Shown in pieces: positions 36,162-45,117 of a DNA stretch of 64,000 nucleotides. How positions within the stretch are numbered: position 1 is the stretch's first letter; every line of letters begins with the position of its first letter. The DNA is taken from NCBI GenBank assembly GCA_963974055.1, contig CAXBCP010000008.1:79018-143017 (forward strand), written 5' to 3'. The notes beneath the pieces are model-generated. The model saw nothing but the letters and a program-made list of their open reading frames with translations, was not told where the DNA came from and ran no database searches. This DNA is from CAXBCP01 sp963974055. GTDB taxonomy: Bacteria > Pseudomonadota > Alphaproteobacteria > MPNO01 > UBA830. A program made the translations under genes and the position numbers.

Positions 36162-37304
36162 CTAGTCCGCCGGCGTGATCCGCAGGATTTTCCCGTCGCT
36201 CTCATCGGTGATGGCATAGACCGCTCCATCGGGACCGCCGACGACTTCGCGGATGCGGATTTCGAGTTCCTGCAACAGACGTTCTTCGTGGACGACCTTG
36301 TCGCCGTCCAGTTCCAGGCGGACGATGGCGCTGGACCGTAACCCCCCGATCAGCAGGTTGCCCTTCCAGGCCGGAAACATGGCGCCGGTATAGAAGCTCA
36401 TGCCGCCGGGGGCGATAACGGGGGTCCAGGTGACGATCGGATCGGCCATGCCCGTCATGGTTTTCAGTCCGTCACCGATGGTGCCGCCCGAATATTCGAT
36501 CCCGTGGGTCACGACCGGCCAGCCGTGATTGGCGCCGGCGGCGGGAATATTGATTTCGTCGCCGCCGCGCGGCCCGTGTTCGATGGTCCAGAGCTTCCCG
36601 GTGGCGGGATGGATGTCTGCGCCCTGTATGTTGCGGTGGCCGTAGGACCAGATTTCGGGCTTTGCGCCCGATTTGCCGATGAACGGGTTATCGGGGGGCA
36701 CGCGACCGTCTTCGGCCAGACGGATCACCTTTCCGATGTGGCCGCTGAGGTCCTGTGCATAGTGACGGTTGCCGCGGTCGCCCAGGGTCAGGAACAGGGT
36801 GCCGTCCGGCGCAAAGACCACGCGGGAGCCGAAATGACGCCCGCCGCCGACCTTCGGCGCCTGACTGAAAAGCGTTTGAACGTTTTCAAGCATGGAACCG
36901 TCGTCGCTCAGACGTCCGCGGGCGAGCGCGGTCGAGCGCCCGCCGGGGCCGGGCTCGGAGAATGACAGGTAAACCAGCCGGTTCGATGCGAATTGCGGAT
37001 GCAGGGTTATGTCCAGCAAGCCGCCCTGGCCGCTGTCGTCGATCGTCGGCAGGCCGGAAACCGGTTCCGAGATTTTGCCCTCCGGCGTAACGATGCGCAG
37101 CCGTCCCGCCTTTTCGGTGACGATCATGCGGCCGTCCGGCAGGAAATCGATACCCCAGGGCTGAGTCAGGCGGTCGGTCACCGTGGCAACCGCAATACGT
37201 CCTTTTTCCGTCGCATAAACCGGGTCGGCGGCGTGGGCGGGCGGAATAACAATTGCCGGCAGCGCTCCGATCAGCGCGGCGGTGGTAATGGCTCGGAAAT
37301 TCAT
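36162..37304 (-). CDS. PQQ-dependent aldose sugar dehydrogenase (YliI/soluble GDH-like)
   Basis: A 380-residue periplasmic six-bladed propeller enzyme with a signal peptide ending near AHAADP. Family motifs include QPWGIDFLPDGRMIVTEKAG, GQGGLLDITLHPQF, LFLTLGDRGNR, YGHRNIQGADIHP, EHGPRGGDEIN and YSGG. The His in YGHRN and the Arg/Asp in the following loops correspond to the PQQ and calcium site of this family. It oxidises aldoses or related sugars. ATG 37304 with AGGGGAG upstream is preferred over the much longer open frame. It is divergent from the gene at 37489. Confidence 0.85.
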   Translation of the reverse strand: MNFRAITTAALIGALPAIVIPPAHAADPVYATEKGRIAVATVTDRLTQPWGIDFLPDGRMIVTEKAGRLRIVTPEGKISEPVSGLPTIDDSGQGGLLDITLHPQFASNRLVYLSFSEPGPGGRSTALARGRLSDDGSMLENVQTLFSQAPKVGGGRHFGSRVVFAPDGTLFLTLGDRGNRHYAQDLSGHIGKVIRLAEDGRVPPDNPFIGKSGAKPEIWSYGHRNIQGADIHPATGKLWTIEHGPRGGDEINIPAAGANHGWPVVTHGIEYSGGTIGDGLKTMTGMADPIVTWTPVIAPGGMSFYTGAMFPAWKGNLLIGGLRSSAIVRLELDGDKVVHEERLLQELEIRIREVVGGPDGAVYAITDESDGKILRITPAD

Positions 37305-37444
37305 CGGCAGGGCTCCCCTGTATGCATCTGTATACCTGATATACGCACGATCCGGGGCTTCGGTTCCGTCGGTCCCGATAATTTGGACTGGACGGGGCCC
37401 CATTCGTTTCGGACACTCGCCCGGCAAACCAACCGGAGAATTTC

Positions 37445-37492
37445 ATGCCCGCCATTGCCTTGGACATCGAACCGCCGAGTTGCTTCCCGTGA
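37445..37492 (+). other. Short upstream frame coupled to the GTG start of the next gene
   Basis: ATG 37445 opens a 15-codon frame (MPAIALDIEPPSCFP) whose TGA overlaps the GTG start at 37489 as GTGA, with a weak GGAGA before its ATG. It may couple translation of the oxidoreductase to the short frame, but chance is possible. Confidence 0.3.
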
Positions 37493-38502
37493 CCGGTCAG
37501 AGCAATAGGTGCGTGGTCCTGAACGCGCGCCCCGTCGGCGTGCCGGGGCCTGAATTCTTCGACCTGGACACCCGTGCCGTGCCGGACCTGAAGGACGGCG
37601 AATTTCTGGTTCGGAATGACTTTTTGTCGGTCGATCCGGCAATGCGGAGTTGGGTGAATGACGGGCCGAGCTATTCCAAGCCGGTACCCGTGGGCGGGGT
37701 GATGCGGGCATTTGCAGCCGGTGAAGTCGTCGCGACGCAGCATCCCGACTACGCCGTCGGCGACCGGGTCACTGGCGCATTCGGCTGGCAGTATTTTGCC
37801 GTCAGCGACGGCACGGACGTGATGCGCAGGCTCGGCGCCGGTGAGGAATCGCTGTCGGCGGCACTTGGCGTGTTGGGAATGACCGGACTGACCGCTTATT
37901 TCGGCCTGCTCGATCTGTGCAGTCCGAAGGCGGGCGATTCGGTTGTCGTGTCGACTGGGGCGGGCGCCGTCGGATCGATCGTCGGGCAGATCGCCAAAAT
38001 CCGGGGGTGCCGCACGGTCGGGATCGCGGGCGGGCCCGAAAAGGTGCGGCAGTGCCTGGACGAGTTCGGGTACGATGCCGCCATCGACTACAGGAACACC
38101 GCCGATATATCGGCGGAAATCGCGGCAGCCTGTCCGGACGGGGTGGATGTCTATTTTGACAACACGTGCGGGCCGATCAGCGATGCGGTATTCGCGCAAC
38201 TGGCCATCGGCGCGCGGATCGCAATTTGCGGTACGGCCAGTATTCAGGACTGGGTGCCGCTGCCGGAGGGGCCGCGGGTCCATCGGCAGATTCTGGTTGC
38301 CCGGGCGCGTATGAGCGGCCTGTTGGTACACGATTTCAAAGACCGTTTTCCGGAGGCCATCGCGCAGTTATCGGCCTGGATTGCCGAGGGGAAACTCGCC
38401 AGTCGGGAACATGTGCTCGACGGTATAGAACAGGCGCCGGGCGCCATTCGGATGCTGTATCGCGGCGAGAACCAGGGGAAACTGGTTATACGGATCGATT
38501 AG
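37489..38502 (+). CDS. NADP-dependent medium-chain oxidoreductase (zinc-free MDR, CurA/leukotriene B4 reductase-like)
   Basis: A 337-residue zinc-independent medium-chain reductase/dehydrogenase. Catalytic-domain motifs include FLSVDPAMRSWVND and GEVVATQHPDYAVGDRV. The nucleotide site is GAGAVGSIVGQIAK, followed by GIAGGPEKV. DVYFDNTCGPISDAVF is characteristic of this prostaglandin/quinone reductase-like branch. The start is GTG 37489, overlapping a short upstream frame; sequence upstream of it does not look like the family. It probably reduces an enone or quinone; substrate unknown. Confidence 0.85.
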   Translation: MTGQSNRCVVLNARPVGVPGPEFFDLDTRAVPDLKDGEFLVRNDFLSVDPAMRSWVNDGPSYSKPVPVGGVMRAFAAGEVVATQHPDYAVGDRVTGAFGWQYFAVSDGTDVMRRLGAGEESLSAALGVLGMTGLTAYFGLLDLCSPKAGDSVVVSTGAGAVGSIVGQIAKIRGCRTVGIAGGPEKVRQCLDEFGYDAAIDYRNTADISAEIAAACPDGVDVYFDNTCGPISDAVFAQLAIGARIAICGTASIQDWVPLPEGPRVHRQILVARARMSGLLVHDFKDRFPEAIAQLSAWIAEGKLASREHVLDGIEQAPGAIRMLYRGENQGKLVIRID

Positions 38503-38506
38503 AGCG

Positions 38507-39091
38507 TCAGACCCCGGTGGCGAATTTGACCATGATGACGATAATCAGCACCTGGAAGATGCCCTGCGATCCCAGCGTCATGAAGTAGGTCCGCATGAAG
38601 CGTTTGATGCGCTCGGGGTCGGGCGTTTCCTTGCGGAGTTCGAGATAGGCGCGGAGGTTCGCCGGGAGCAGCAACCCAAGCCCCTGGATAGCCAGAATCC
38701 CCGAGATCGCCAGGGCCGCGACTACCCACCAGAATTCCGGGTAGTCGAGATCGAGATACCCCATGCGGACCGCGAGAAACCATCCCGATGTCGGCGCCAT
38801 AATGCCCAGCGTGTTCATGATGAAGAGGGTCTTCGGCAGCATTTTCAGCGAAAATGCCCGTCGTGCATCGAAGGACAGGCTTCGGATGACAGGGCCGACG
38901 ACGAATCCGAACAGGATATCTGCACCGGTCAGCAGGATGCCGCTGGCGACATGAACGTATCGCAATGCCCAGTCGTTACCCCACAGGATGGCCGCGGCCA
39001 TCGCGCCGAGGGCAACAAATACCCAGAGGAGGTTGCGAAAATCGATTCCCTCCCATATCCACCGGGAGTCCGCTGTCGAGAGTGCCGCCAT
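38507..39091 (-). CDS. Integral membrane protein of unknown function
   Basis: A 194-residue protein with about five hydrophobic segments, including LLWVFVALGAMAAAILW and VHVASGILLTGADILFGFV. The GxLLTGADILFGFVVGP segment and the His before it resemble haem-coordinating or DUF2269-like small membrane proteins, but the family could not be assigned. It is convergent with the preceding oxidoreductase (5 bp between stops). Confidence 0.65.
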   Translation of the reverse strand: MAALSTADSRWIWEGIDFRNLLWVFVALGAMAAAILWGNDWALRYVHVASGILLTGADILFGFVVGPVIRSLSFDARRAFSLKMLPKTLFIMNTLGIMAPTSGWFLAVRMGYLDLDYPEFWWVVAALAISGILAIQGLGLLLPANLRAYLELRKETPDPERIKRFMRTYFMTLGSQGIFQVLIIVIMVKFATGV

Positions 39092-39204
39092 TCTTCGCCC
39101 GCTCTTTCGATTGTTTTCCGCGCCGGATTGCCAAGTAGAGGATTATCCACCGTTTTCGTGCGGAAAAGAATATCTGATGGCGGAAAGCCTATGTCCCGCC
39201 CCGG

Positions 39205-39786
39205 TCAGCGAAATGCCGGTCCGTGAACCCAGGCGACCAGCGCATAGCGGGTGCCGGTCGCGATCGGCAGGACGCGATGCCGCACGAAGCTCGGGAACAG
39301 GATCGCGGTGCCCGGCTCGCGGGGCGCGGACCAGTTTTCTTCGCTGCTGCCGATCTGCAACCCGCCGCCGGTATAGCTGTCCGCTGCGCTGAGCTGGACC
39401 GACAGGGACAGTTTACGGCTTGCGCTATGCCCGCCGGGGCCGATATCGACATGGGTATCGTATCGACCGGCCGGACCGGCGGCGGACAGGCCTTCCGGTG
39501 CGCCGTATCTGAGGATTTGCGCGCTTTCGCGAAATTCATCGAGGTCGAAGTGAAAAGCATCGCGATTGACCTCCGCGACCAGTTCCGCAAGGCGCCGGAA
39601 TACCCAGGCGGTATCCGGCGTATCGTCCATCCATAGCGTCCGGCATATCCGCGTTTCCGTCTCCGCCCCACCGGAAAGCCGGCCGGTTGTCGTATCGGGC
39701 GATGCGTCGAACATGCCGATCAGGCCGTCGCATTCTGCCGCTGAAAATACGGCGGGACGCAGCCAGGGGTCGGTCAGCAGAAACAT
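39205..39786 (-). CDS. 2-oxoglutarate/Fe(II)-dependent prolyl-4-hydroxylase-like dioxygenase
   Basis: A 193-residue protein with the double-stranded beta-helix metal set: HxD in YDTHVDIG, distal His in SFVRHRVLPI, and the oxoglutarate-binding Arg in TGTRYALVAWVHG. It is close to PKHD-type hydroxylases (PiuC/YbiX group). ATG 39786 was chosen because the family N-terminus (FSAAECDGLI) follows; a GTG at 39882 would add 32 residues. Substrate unknown. Confidence 0.75.
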   Translation of the reverse strand: MFLLTDPWLRPAVFSAAECDGLIGMFDASPDTTTGRLSGGAETETRICRTLWMDDTPDTAWVFRRLAELVAEVNRDAFHFDLDEFRESAQILRYGAPEGLSAAGPAGRYDTHVDIGPGGHSASRKLSLSVQLSAADSYTGGGLQIGSSEENWSAPREPGTAILFPSFVRHRVLPIATGTRYALVAWVHGPAFR

Positions 39787-39926
39787 TGGGGGCGGCACCC
39801 TTGTATTGGCGAATATGTTGACGAAAACGAAGCACCGGTCCGGATGGAATAGCTTGCAGGCTTGTCGAATCGCGTATCGCACAGAGAGTGTCGAAACCCG
39901 ACATTACGCCCGTCCTGCGGCGTGCG

Positions 39927-40184
39927 CTATCGCGAAAAATACGTCGGCAGGATTGCTTTGCGGAAACGCCTGTCGCGTTTGAGGTGCCATTCGCGGCTCA
40001 TTGCCTCGCCGCGGGTTTTGTACCGTTCGGCATAGAGCAGCACCCATGTCCGGCCACGCGTCGATTTTGCGCCGGTGCCGGCATTATGGGCGGCAAGCCG
40101 CGCTTCGAGATCGGTCGTCCAGCCGACATAGGTCCGCCAGCCCGATGGGGTATCGCTGCCGAGGATATAGACGAAATTGTTCAT
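39927..40184 (-). CDS. GIY-YIG nuclease superfamily protein (UPF0213-like)
   Basis: An 85-residue single-domain GIY-YIG protein. FVYILGSDTPSGWRTYVGWT replaces the GIY-YIG pair with VYI-YVG, followed by DLEARLAAHN and the Arg in the helix. Small members of this type (YhbQ-like) cut branched or damaged DNA in vitro. The downstream KRDRRFRKAIL is family-typical. Start at ATG 40184. Confidence 0.8.
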   Translation of the reverse strand: MNNFVYILGSDTPSGWRTYVGWTTDLEARLAAHNAGTGAKSTRGRTWVLLYAERYKTRGEAMSREWHLKRDRRFRKAILPTYFSR

Positions 40185-40311
40185 GCCGCCGGCACTGTAG
40201 CGCGGCACGGACGAATCCGGGCGACTTACCGGGCCGGAAAAGGACCAGGCGGCGGCGCTTTCCGACTCGCCGGTACTGGCAATAACGCCACGTGCGGGGT
40301 ACAGGAACAGG

Positions 40312-41127
40312 ATGGCGGGTTACGAATATTGGGAACTGGCGGCGATAGCTTTCGTCTTTCTGGCGGGGGGCGTCGTTAAAGGCGGTATCGGGCTCGGTCT
40401 GCCGACCGTCAGCGTCGGCCTGATGGCGACCTGGATGCCGGTCGAACAGGCGGCGGGAATCCTGATCCTGCCGGTGATCCTGACGAATATCTGGCAGTCC
40501 TTTTTCGGGACGGCGCTGAAACTGATTTTCCACCGGCTGTGGACGCTGCTGATCGCGCTTGTGGTGGGCTCGACCGCTGCGGCCATCCTTATTGCCGAGG
40601 CCGACACCGCCCTGGCGGCGGGGCTGCTCGGCACGATGCTCATTATCTATGCCGCGCTCGGGCTGACGGGCGCCCGGTTCAGCGTGCCTGTCCGGGCGGA
40701 GCCGGCCTTGTCGCCGGTCATGGGGCTTGCCACCGGCCTGATTTCCGGCGCGACGGCGATTTTCGTGATTCCCGTCGTGCCGTATCTGCAATCGCTGAAT
40801 TTTGCAAAAGGGCGCCGGGGACAGGGCGCAGAGCCCAATGACCCGACCCGTGCGACCGACGAGACAATGATCAAGGATGCGCTGATTCAGTCCCTTGGAA
40901 TAACGGTTCTGGTGTCGTCCGCCGGTCTTGCCATCGGGCTCGGCGCCCGCGGCGAATTGCCGGTCTCGGTCGTCATTCCGGGGACGATCGGCACCGCGAT
41001 GGCCATTCTCGGCATGGTCGCCGGGCGCAGAATCCGTAACCGCCTGTCGCTGGAAGTCTTCCGGCGCTGGGTGCTGTCGGCGCTGGTGGTGCTCGGAGCG
41101 GTGATGGTGGTACGCGCTGTTACCTGA
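40312..41127 (+). CDS. Sulfite exporter TauE/SafE family membrane protein
   Basis: A 271-residue protein with about eight hydrophobic segments and the TauE/SafE signature near the start (AGGVVKGGIGLGLPTVSV). A second GATGLISGATAIFVIP-like half repeat lies near residue 140. Family members export sulfite, sulfoacetate or other organic anions. A link to sulfite dehydrogenase at 53-55 kb is possible but the genes are 12 kb apart. Confidence 0.85.
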   Translation: MAGYEYWELAAIAFVFLAGGVVKGGIGLGLPTVSVGLMATWMPVEQAAGILILPVILTNIWQSFFGTALKLIFHRLWTLLIALVVGSTAAAILIAEADTALAAGLLGTMLIIYAALGLTGARFSVPVRAEPALSPVMGLATGLISGATAIFVIPVVPYLQSLNFAKGRRGQGAEPNDPTRATDETMIKDALIQSLGITVLVSSAGLAIGLGARGELPVSVVIPGTIGTAMAILGMVAGRRIRNRLSLEVFRRWVLSALVVLGAVMVVRAVT

Positions 41128-41138
41128 CCGCGGGCGGC

Positions 41139-41789
41139 CTATCCGTCTTTGTCTTTCATGGCGTCCCCGGAAATGCCGAGATACGCCTTGTTGCCCCAGA
41201 CTTCCTTGACCCGCTGGTTGCGGCCGCAGTTCCAGCGGTAATACCGATATCTCAGCGGGTTCTTGGTGTAATAGTCCTGATGATAGTCTTCCGCCGGGTA
41301 GAACCGGCCGGCGGCTTCGACCGGCGTTGCGATTTTTTTGCCGAGATCCTTCATCGCCATCACCTTCGACGCTGCCGCCAGTTTGCGCTGTTCGTCGTCG
41401 TGGACGAACACGGCGGTTTCGTAGGAAACGCCCCGGTCGCAAAACTGGCCCCCGCCATCTGTCGGGTCCACCGAATGCCAGAACACCGTCAGCAGCTGGG
41501 CGTATGTGACCTTTCGGGGATCGTACGTCACCTGCAGCGCTTCGTGATGGCCCGAATTGCCGGAGGTGACGCTCTTATAGGTCGGGTTCTCGGTGGTCCC
41601 GCCCGTATAACCGGAAACCGTTTTGAGCACGCCCGGCACCTTGTCGAAATCGGATTCAATGCACCAGAAGCATCCGCCCGCGAACGTCGCGATCTTTGTT
41701 TCGCCTGCCCTGTTGTCCTGGGCGTGTACCGCGAAAGTGCCGACGGTGATGGACAGAGCGGCGATAGCCGCCGCGATGAGTTTCTTCAT
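41139..41789 (-). CDS. msrA: Peptide-methionine (S)-S-oxide reductase, exported
   Basis: A 216-residue MsrA with an N-terminal signal peptide (about 23 residues ending at HAQ), so it acts in the periplasm. GCFWC gives the catalytic Cys40 and Cys43; YTGGTTENPTYKSV, GHHEALQVTYDP and YHQDYYTKNP are conserved substrate-site segments. The latter tyrosines and His place the sulfoxide. It is downstream of an ECF sigma/anti-sigma pair on the same strand, suggesting induction by envelope oxidative stress. Confidence 0.92.
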   Translation of the reverse strand: MKKLIAAAIAALSITVGTFAVHAQDNRAGETKIATFAGGCFWCIESDFDKVPGVLKTVSGYTGGTTENPTYKSVTSGNSGHHEALQVTYDPRKVTYAQLLTVFWHSVDPTDGGGQFCDRGVSYETAVFVHDDEQRKLAAASKVMAMKDLGKKIATPVEAAGRFYPAEDYHQDYYTKNPLRYRYYRWNCGRNQRVKEVWGNKAYLGISGDAMKDKDG

Positions 41790-41846
41790 ACCGGTGCTCC
41801 CGTGATTGCTGACGAGAATATGGGCGCTATTGAATATTTCCGCAGT

Positions 41847-41873
41847 AACGACGCGGTAACATTGCCGTTATCC
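41847..41873 (-). promoter_or_regulatory. Weak ECF-type promoter candidate before msrA
   Basis: On the minus strand GGATAA (41868-41873) and CGTT (41847-41850) are separated by 17 bp, resembling GGAAC-N16/17-CGTT promoters with one mismatch in the -35. Start at 41789 lies about 50 bp downstream. Low confidence. Confidence 0.25.
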
Positions 41874-41895
41874 GGCGGTCGCCGAGGCGCGTCGG

Positions 41896-42249
41896 TTATT
41901 CCAGCGGCACGCCGGCGACGGAGAACGGCTCGGTCGGCAGGGCGTTCGAACTTTCGTCCTCCTCCTGCACCAGGTCGGGGAGAGAAATTTCACCCGCCGG
42001 ATCGGCGATCGCCGCAACAGAGGCCGCGTGATGATGGGGGATAACAGCCATCTGAAGGATCGTGGCCGCACCCAGGGCGGCAACAAGCATCGCGGCAGCC
42101 GCCCGGCGCGGGGTCATAAACACCCGCTCGGGCCTCGGCGCCATGGCGCGCACGCGTGCGACCAGCAGGTCGGACGGGACGGGGGCATGCAGCCGGTCAA
42201 GGGCGGCATCGAGCTGGGTATCGTTCATCTGGTCTGGCTTGGTACTCAT
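41896..42249 (-). CDS. Probable membrane anti-sigma factor
   Basis: A 117-residue protein. Its N-terminal cytosolic helical part (NDTQLDAALDRLHAPVPSDL) is followed by one membrane segment (AAAAMLVAALGAATILQMAV) and an acidic periplasmic tail. ATG 42249 overlaps the sigma factor stop (ATGA at 42246-42249), the classic arrangement of an ECF sigma and its membrane anti-sigma. No zinc-binding HxxxCxxC motif is present. The function is inferred from position and topology. Confidence 0.65.
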   Translation of the reverse strand: MSTKPDQMNDTQLDAALDRLHAPVPSDLLVARVRAMAPRPERVFMTPRRAAAAMLVAALGAATILQMAVIPHHHAASVAAIADPAGEISLPDLVQEEDESSNALPTEPFSVAGVPLE

Positions 42250-42821
42250 GATCCGGCTCCGATCAGGTCTTCTCGGTTTGGTTCGAGGGCTGCGCGCATT
42301 GCCCGTCGGGCGCGGGCGAGAAGGGATTCCGCCGCGTGCTCCCCCACATCCAGCAGGGCCGCGGCCTCCTTGACGGTATAGCCCTGATAATAAACAAGTA
42401 TTAACACAGTCTGTTGCCGCGCGGGGAGCGCTGCCAGCGCTTTCTGTACCGCACGGCGGGCATCCAGTTTTCCGTCGAGATGGGGCTGGATGTCGATAAT
42501 GGACGTTTCTTCGGCATCCTCGATCGGAATGTCCGTCTTGCGAGCACGCTGGCGGTCGATACAGAGATTGCCGGCGACGCGGTATAGCCATGTCCGTACT
42601 TTGGCACCGTCCGGTTCCCACGTCCGGGCCTTCTTGGAGAACCGCAGCATCGTTTCCTGCGCGATATCCTCTGCCTCGACCCGGTCGCCCAGCCGGTACC
42701 AGGAAAACGCCACCACCGATGCAAGATGCCGGTCGACGAGGCTGCACCAGGCAGCTTCGTCTCCATCGGCAGCGCGGCGCACCAGTTCGTCATCGGTCAG
42801 GTCATTCAGGTCTTCGGCCAT
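42246..42821 (-). CDS. ECF RNA polymerase sigma factor
   Basis: A 191-residue sigma-70 family protein of the ECF type. Region 2 (VVAFSWYRLGDRVEAEDIAQETMLRFSKK, here in part) includes the core-binding helix with EDIAQET, then TWLYRVAGNLCIDRQRARK. Region 4 is ALPARQQTVLILVYYQGYTVKEAAALLDVGEHAAESLLARARRAMR in outline, with the DNA-recognition helix HAAESLLARARRA. It is coupled to the anti-sigma gene by a 4-bp overlap and follows the EF-hand gene by 42 bp. Confidence 0.88.
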   Translation of the reverse strand: MAEDLNDLTDDELVRRAADGDEAAWCSLVDRHLASVVAFSWYRLGDRVEAEDIAQETMLRFSKKARTWEPDGAKVRTWLYRVAGNLCIDRQRARKTDIPIEDAEETSIIDIQPHLDGKLDARRAVQKALAALPARQQTVLILVYYQGYTVKEAAALLDVGEHAAESLLARARRAMRAALEPNREDLIGAGS

Positions 42822-42863
42822 ACTGTGTGACGGGCCTTTCTGCGGGTCGTTTGCCGCCTGGCG

Positions 42864-43382
42864 CTATTTATCGTGATGGCGGCCGTGATAGCCTTTGCGG
42901 GACTGGCGGCCCTTGTGCGGGTTGTTGCCCATGAAATGCGGGACTTCCGCCGCGGTCACGCCGCCATCGGCATCCTTGTCGTAGCGTTTGAACCAGCGTG
43001 CAGAGGGCGCCGATATTTCTTCGGTCGACAGCATCTGGTCTCCGTTCGCATCCATCAGGTCGAAAAGCGTCGTCGTATGCAGCTTCTGGAACCACCAGCC
43101 GCGGCGGCGGAACTCGTCGACCGACAGCTTGCCGTCGCCGTCGACATCCGCCGCGCCCGCGAGGCGGGCCTGTTCGGCTTTGATTTCGTCGAGCGAGACC
43201 TTACCATCGCCGTTGGTATCGAGCAGGTTGAAGGTTCGCGACATGCGGGGTGCATCGTCGCTCTGCATGCTTTCGCCGGCTTTCTGGCCGGTCGCTTTGT
43301 TCTGTGCCAGTGCGGGGCCGCAGACCAGCAACGCTGTAATGCCGCCGGCCGTTGCCAGTTTGAGTGCCTTCCGGATTGCCAT
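42864..43382 (-). CDS. Exported EF-hand calcium-binding protein
   Basis: A 172-residue protein with a signal peptide (ALKLATAGGITALLVCGPALA). Four EF-hand-like loops follow: DTNGDGKVSLDE, DVDGDGKLSVDE, DANGDQMLSTEE and DKDADGGVTAAE; all retain the acidic first and twelfth positions. It is predicted to be periplasmic. It lies first in the ECF sigma/anti-sigma/msrA cluster and may be the signal sensor or a target gene. Confidence 0.85.
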   Translation of the reverse strand: MAIRKALKLATAGGITALLVCGPALAQNKATGQKAGESMQSDDAPRMSRTFNLLDTNGDGKVSLDEIKAEQARLAGAADVDGDGKLSVDEFRRRGWWFQKLHTTTLFDLMDANGDQMLSTEEISAPSARWFKRYDKDADGGVTAAEVPHFMGNNPHKGRQSRKGYHGRHHDK

Positions 43383-43603
43383 CGTATTTTCCTCATAGAA
43401 GCGTCATGTATGGGCTATTCACGCGGCGCCGTGGAAATTCCCGTCGGAGCTATTTTTATTGTACACCCGATCGCCGGTCGATGGGGATTCCGTCTCCGTA
43501 TATCGGGACGGTGCCATCCGTGTCTGCTGGGTTGAAACGGAGCGGCAATTATCGTTTTCTCCTCCGACAACAAGGTGCGGTTAACAAGAAAAGGACGCGT
43601 TTT

Positions 43604-45052
43604 ATGGCGTATGAAAGTCTTCGGCCCTGGCTACAGGTCCTGGAACAGCAGGGAATGTTCAAATGGGTCGACAAGGAAGTCGACAAGGACTGGGAGATCG
43701 GAGCGGTTTTCCGGATGATTTTCCGTGCCATGGATGAAGACAATCGGTACGGCATCGGTTTCCGCAACATCAAGGGGCATGACGGCGGCCGCGTCGTCGG
43801 CGGCGTGGTGGCGGCATCGCGCAAAATGATTGCGACCGCGCTGGATTGTGCGCCGTCTCTCGAAGCGATTCACGATCGTGTCACCAGCGGCATGAATGCG
43901 CCGATCGAGCCCGTGACCGTGAAAACCGGCCCGGTGAAGGACGTCATTATCAAGGGCGACGATATCGACCTGCACAACCTGCCGGTCCCGATCTGGACGC
44001 CGGAAAAGGACGCCGGCCCCTATCTGACCCCCCTTTGGGTCACCAAGGACCCGGATACCGGGCGTCGCAATATCGGTATTCGCCGCTGCCAGATCAAAAG
44101 CAAGAATACGACCGGGATCCTGTTCGGCGCGCCCGACCGGGGTGGTGCGATTCATCATGCAAAATACAAGGCGCGCGGCGAACACATGCCGGCGGCGATA
44201 TTCATCGGCGGCGACCCGGTGCAGTATCTTGTGGCGCCGGCGCGATACGGCGCCGACGAATTGGCCATTGCGGGCGGTATTCGCGGTGAGGCAATCGAGA
44301 TGGTGAAATGCGAGACCGTCGACCTGGAAGTGCCGGCCCATGCGGAAATCGTGATCGAGGGCGAAGTGCTGATGGACTACACGGAACCCGAGGGTCCGTT
44401 CGGTGAGTTCACCGGGTACATGGCGGGCGGACGCGAAGGTCCGGTATTCCGCGTGACCTGCATCACCCATCGCAAAGATCCGATTGTGATGGGGGTGATC
44501 AGCCAGTTCCCGCCGTCGGAATCTTCCATGATCAAGCGTGCGCTGCTTGAAGCCGGGCTGAAGAAGCACCTGACTGAAGATCTGAACCTGCCGGGTATCC
44601 ACGACGTTCATGCGCTGGAGGCGGGTGGCGGTACGGCGACGCTCTGGATCAGCATGAAGAAAATGTATTCCGGGCATGTCGACCAGACCGCATTCGGTAC
44701 GATGGGCCATTTCGGGATGAGCTACTTCAAGTGGATCGTCATCTGCGACGACGACATCGATATCAACGATCCGTTCATGCGGGACTGGGTGATGGCCTGG
44801 CGCGTGCGCCCGGACAGGGACATCAAGACGATTCCGGATACGGCGTCGGTGGAACTCGATCCGTCCTCGTTCGAGCCGGGAAAGACCCAGGCGGATATCA
44901 GCGGCACCAAGATGATAATCGACGCGACCAAGAAGTGGGATTACCCCGCCGTATCCCTGCCGCCGCTGGCGAAGATGCGCGAGGTCGCGGAGAACTGGGG
45001 CGATTACGGCCTGCCGCCGCTGGATGACCTGAAACTGCCGAGGGAAGAGTAG
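43604..45052 (+). CDS. UbiD family decarboxylase
   Basis: A 482-residue UbiD-type decarboxylase using prenylated FMN to (de)carboxylate aromatic or alpha,beta-unsaturated acids. Segments such as TGRRNIGIRRCQI, EGPFGEFTGYMAG and HRKDPIVMGVI are family signatures around the cofactor, manganese and catalytic Glu-Arg-Glu site. ATG 43604 with AAGGA upstream was chosen. No UbiX-type prenyltransferase is seen in the window. The substrate is not determinable; a phenolic-acid-type catabolic role is inferred from neighbours. Confidence 0.88.
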   Translation: MAYESLRPWLQVLEQQGMFKWVDKEVDKDWEIGAVFRMIFRAMDEDNRYGIGFRNIKGHDGGRVVGGVVAASRKMIATALDCAPSLEAIHDRVTSGMNAPIEPVTVKTGPVKDVIIKGDDIDLHNLPVPIWTPEKDAGPYLTPLWVTKDPDTGRRNIGIRRCQIKSKNTTGILFGAPDRGGAIHHAKYKARGEHMPAAIFIGGDPVQYLVAPARYGADELAIAGGIRGEAIEMVKCETVDLEVPAHAEIVIEGEVLMDYTEPEGPFGEFTGYMAGGREGPVFRVTCITHRKDPIVMGVISQFPPSESSMIKRALLEAGLKKHLTEDLNLPGIHDVHALEAGGGTATLWISMKKMYSGHVDQTAFGTMGHFGMSYFKWIVICDDDIDINDPFMRDWVMAWRVRPDRDIKTIPDTASVELDPSSFEPGKTQADISGTKMIIDATKKWDYPAVSLPPLAKMREVAENWGDYGLPPLDDLKLPREE

Positions 45053-45117
45053 GCGCCTGGCGACGGTTATATTCGGGAATCAAAGTCCGAATACACCCGG
45101 CAGCACGGGGACGCGAC

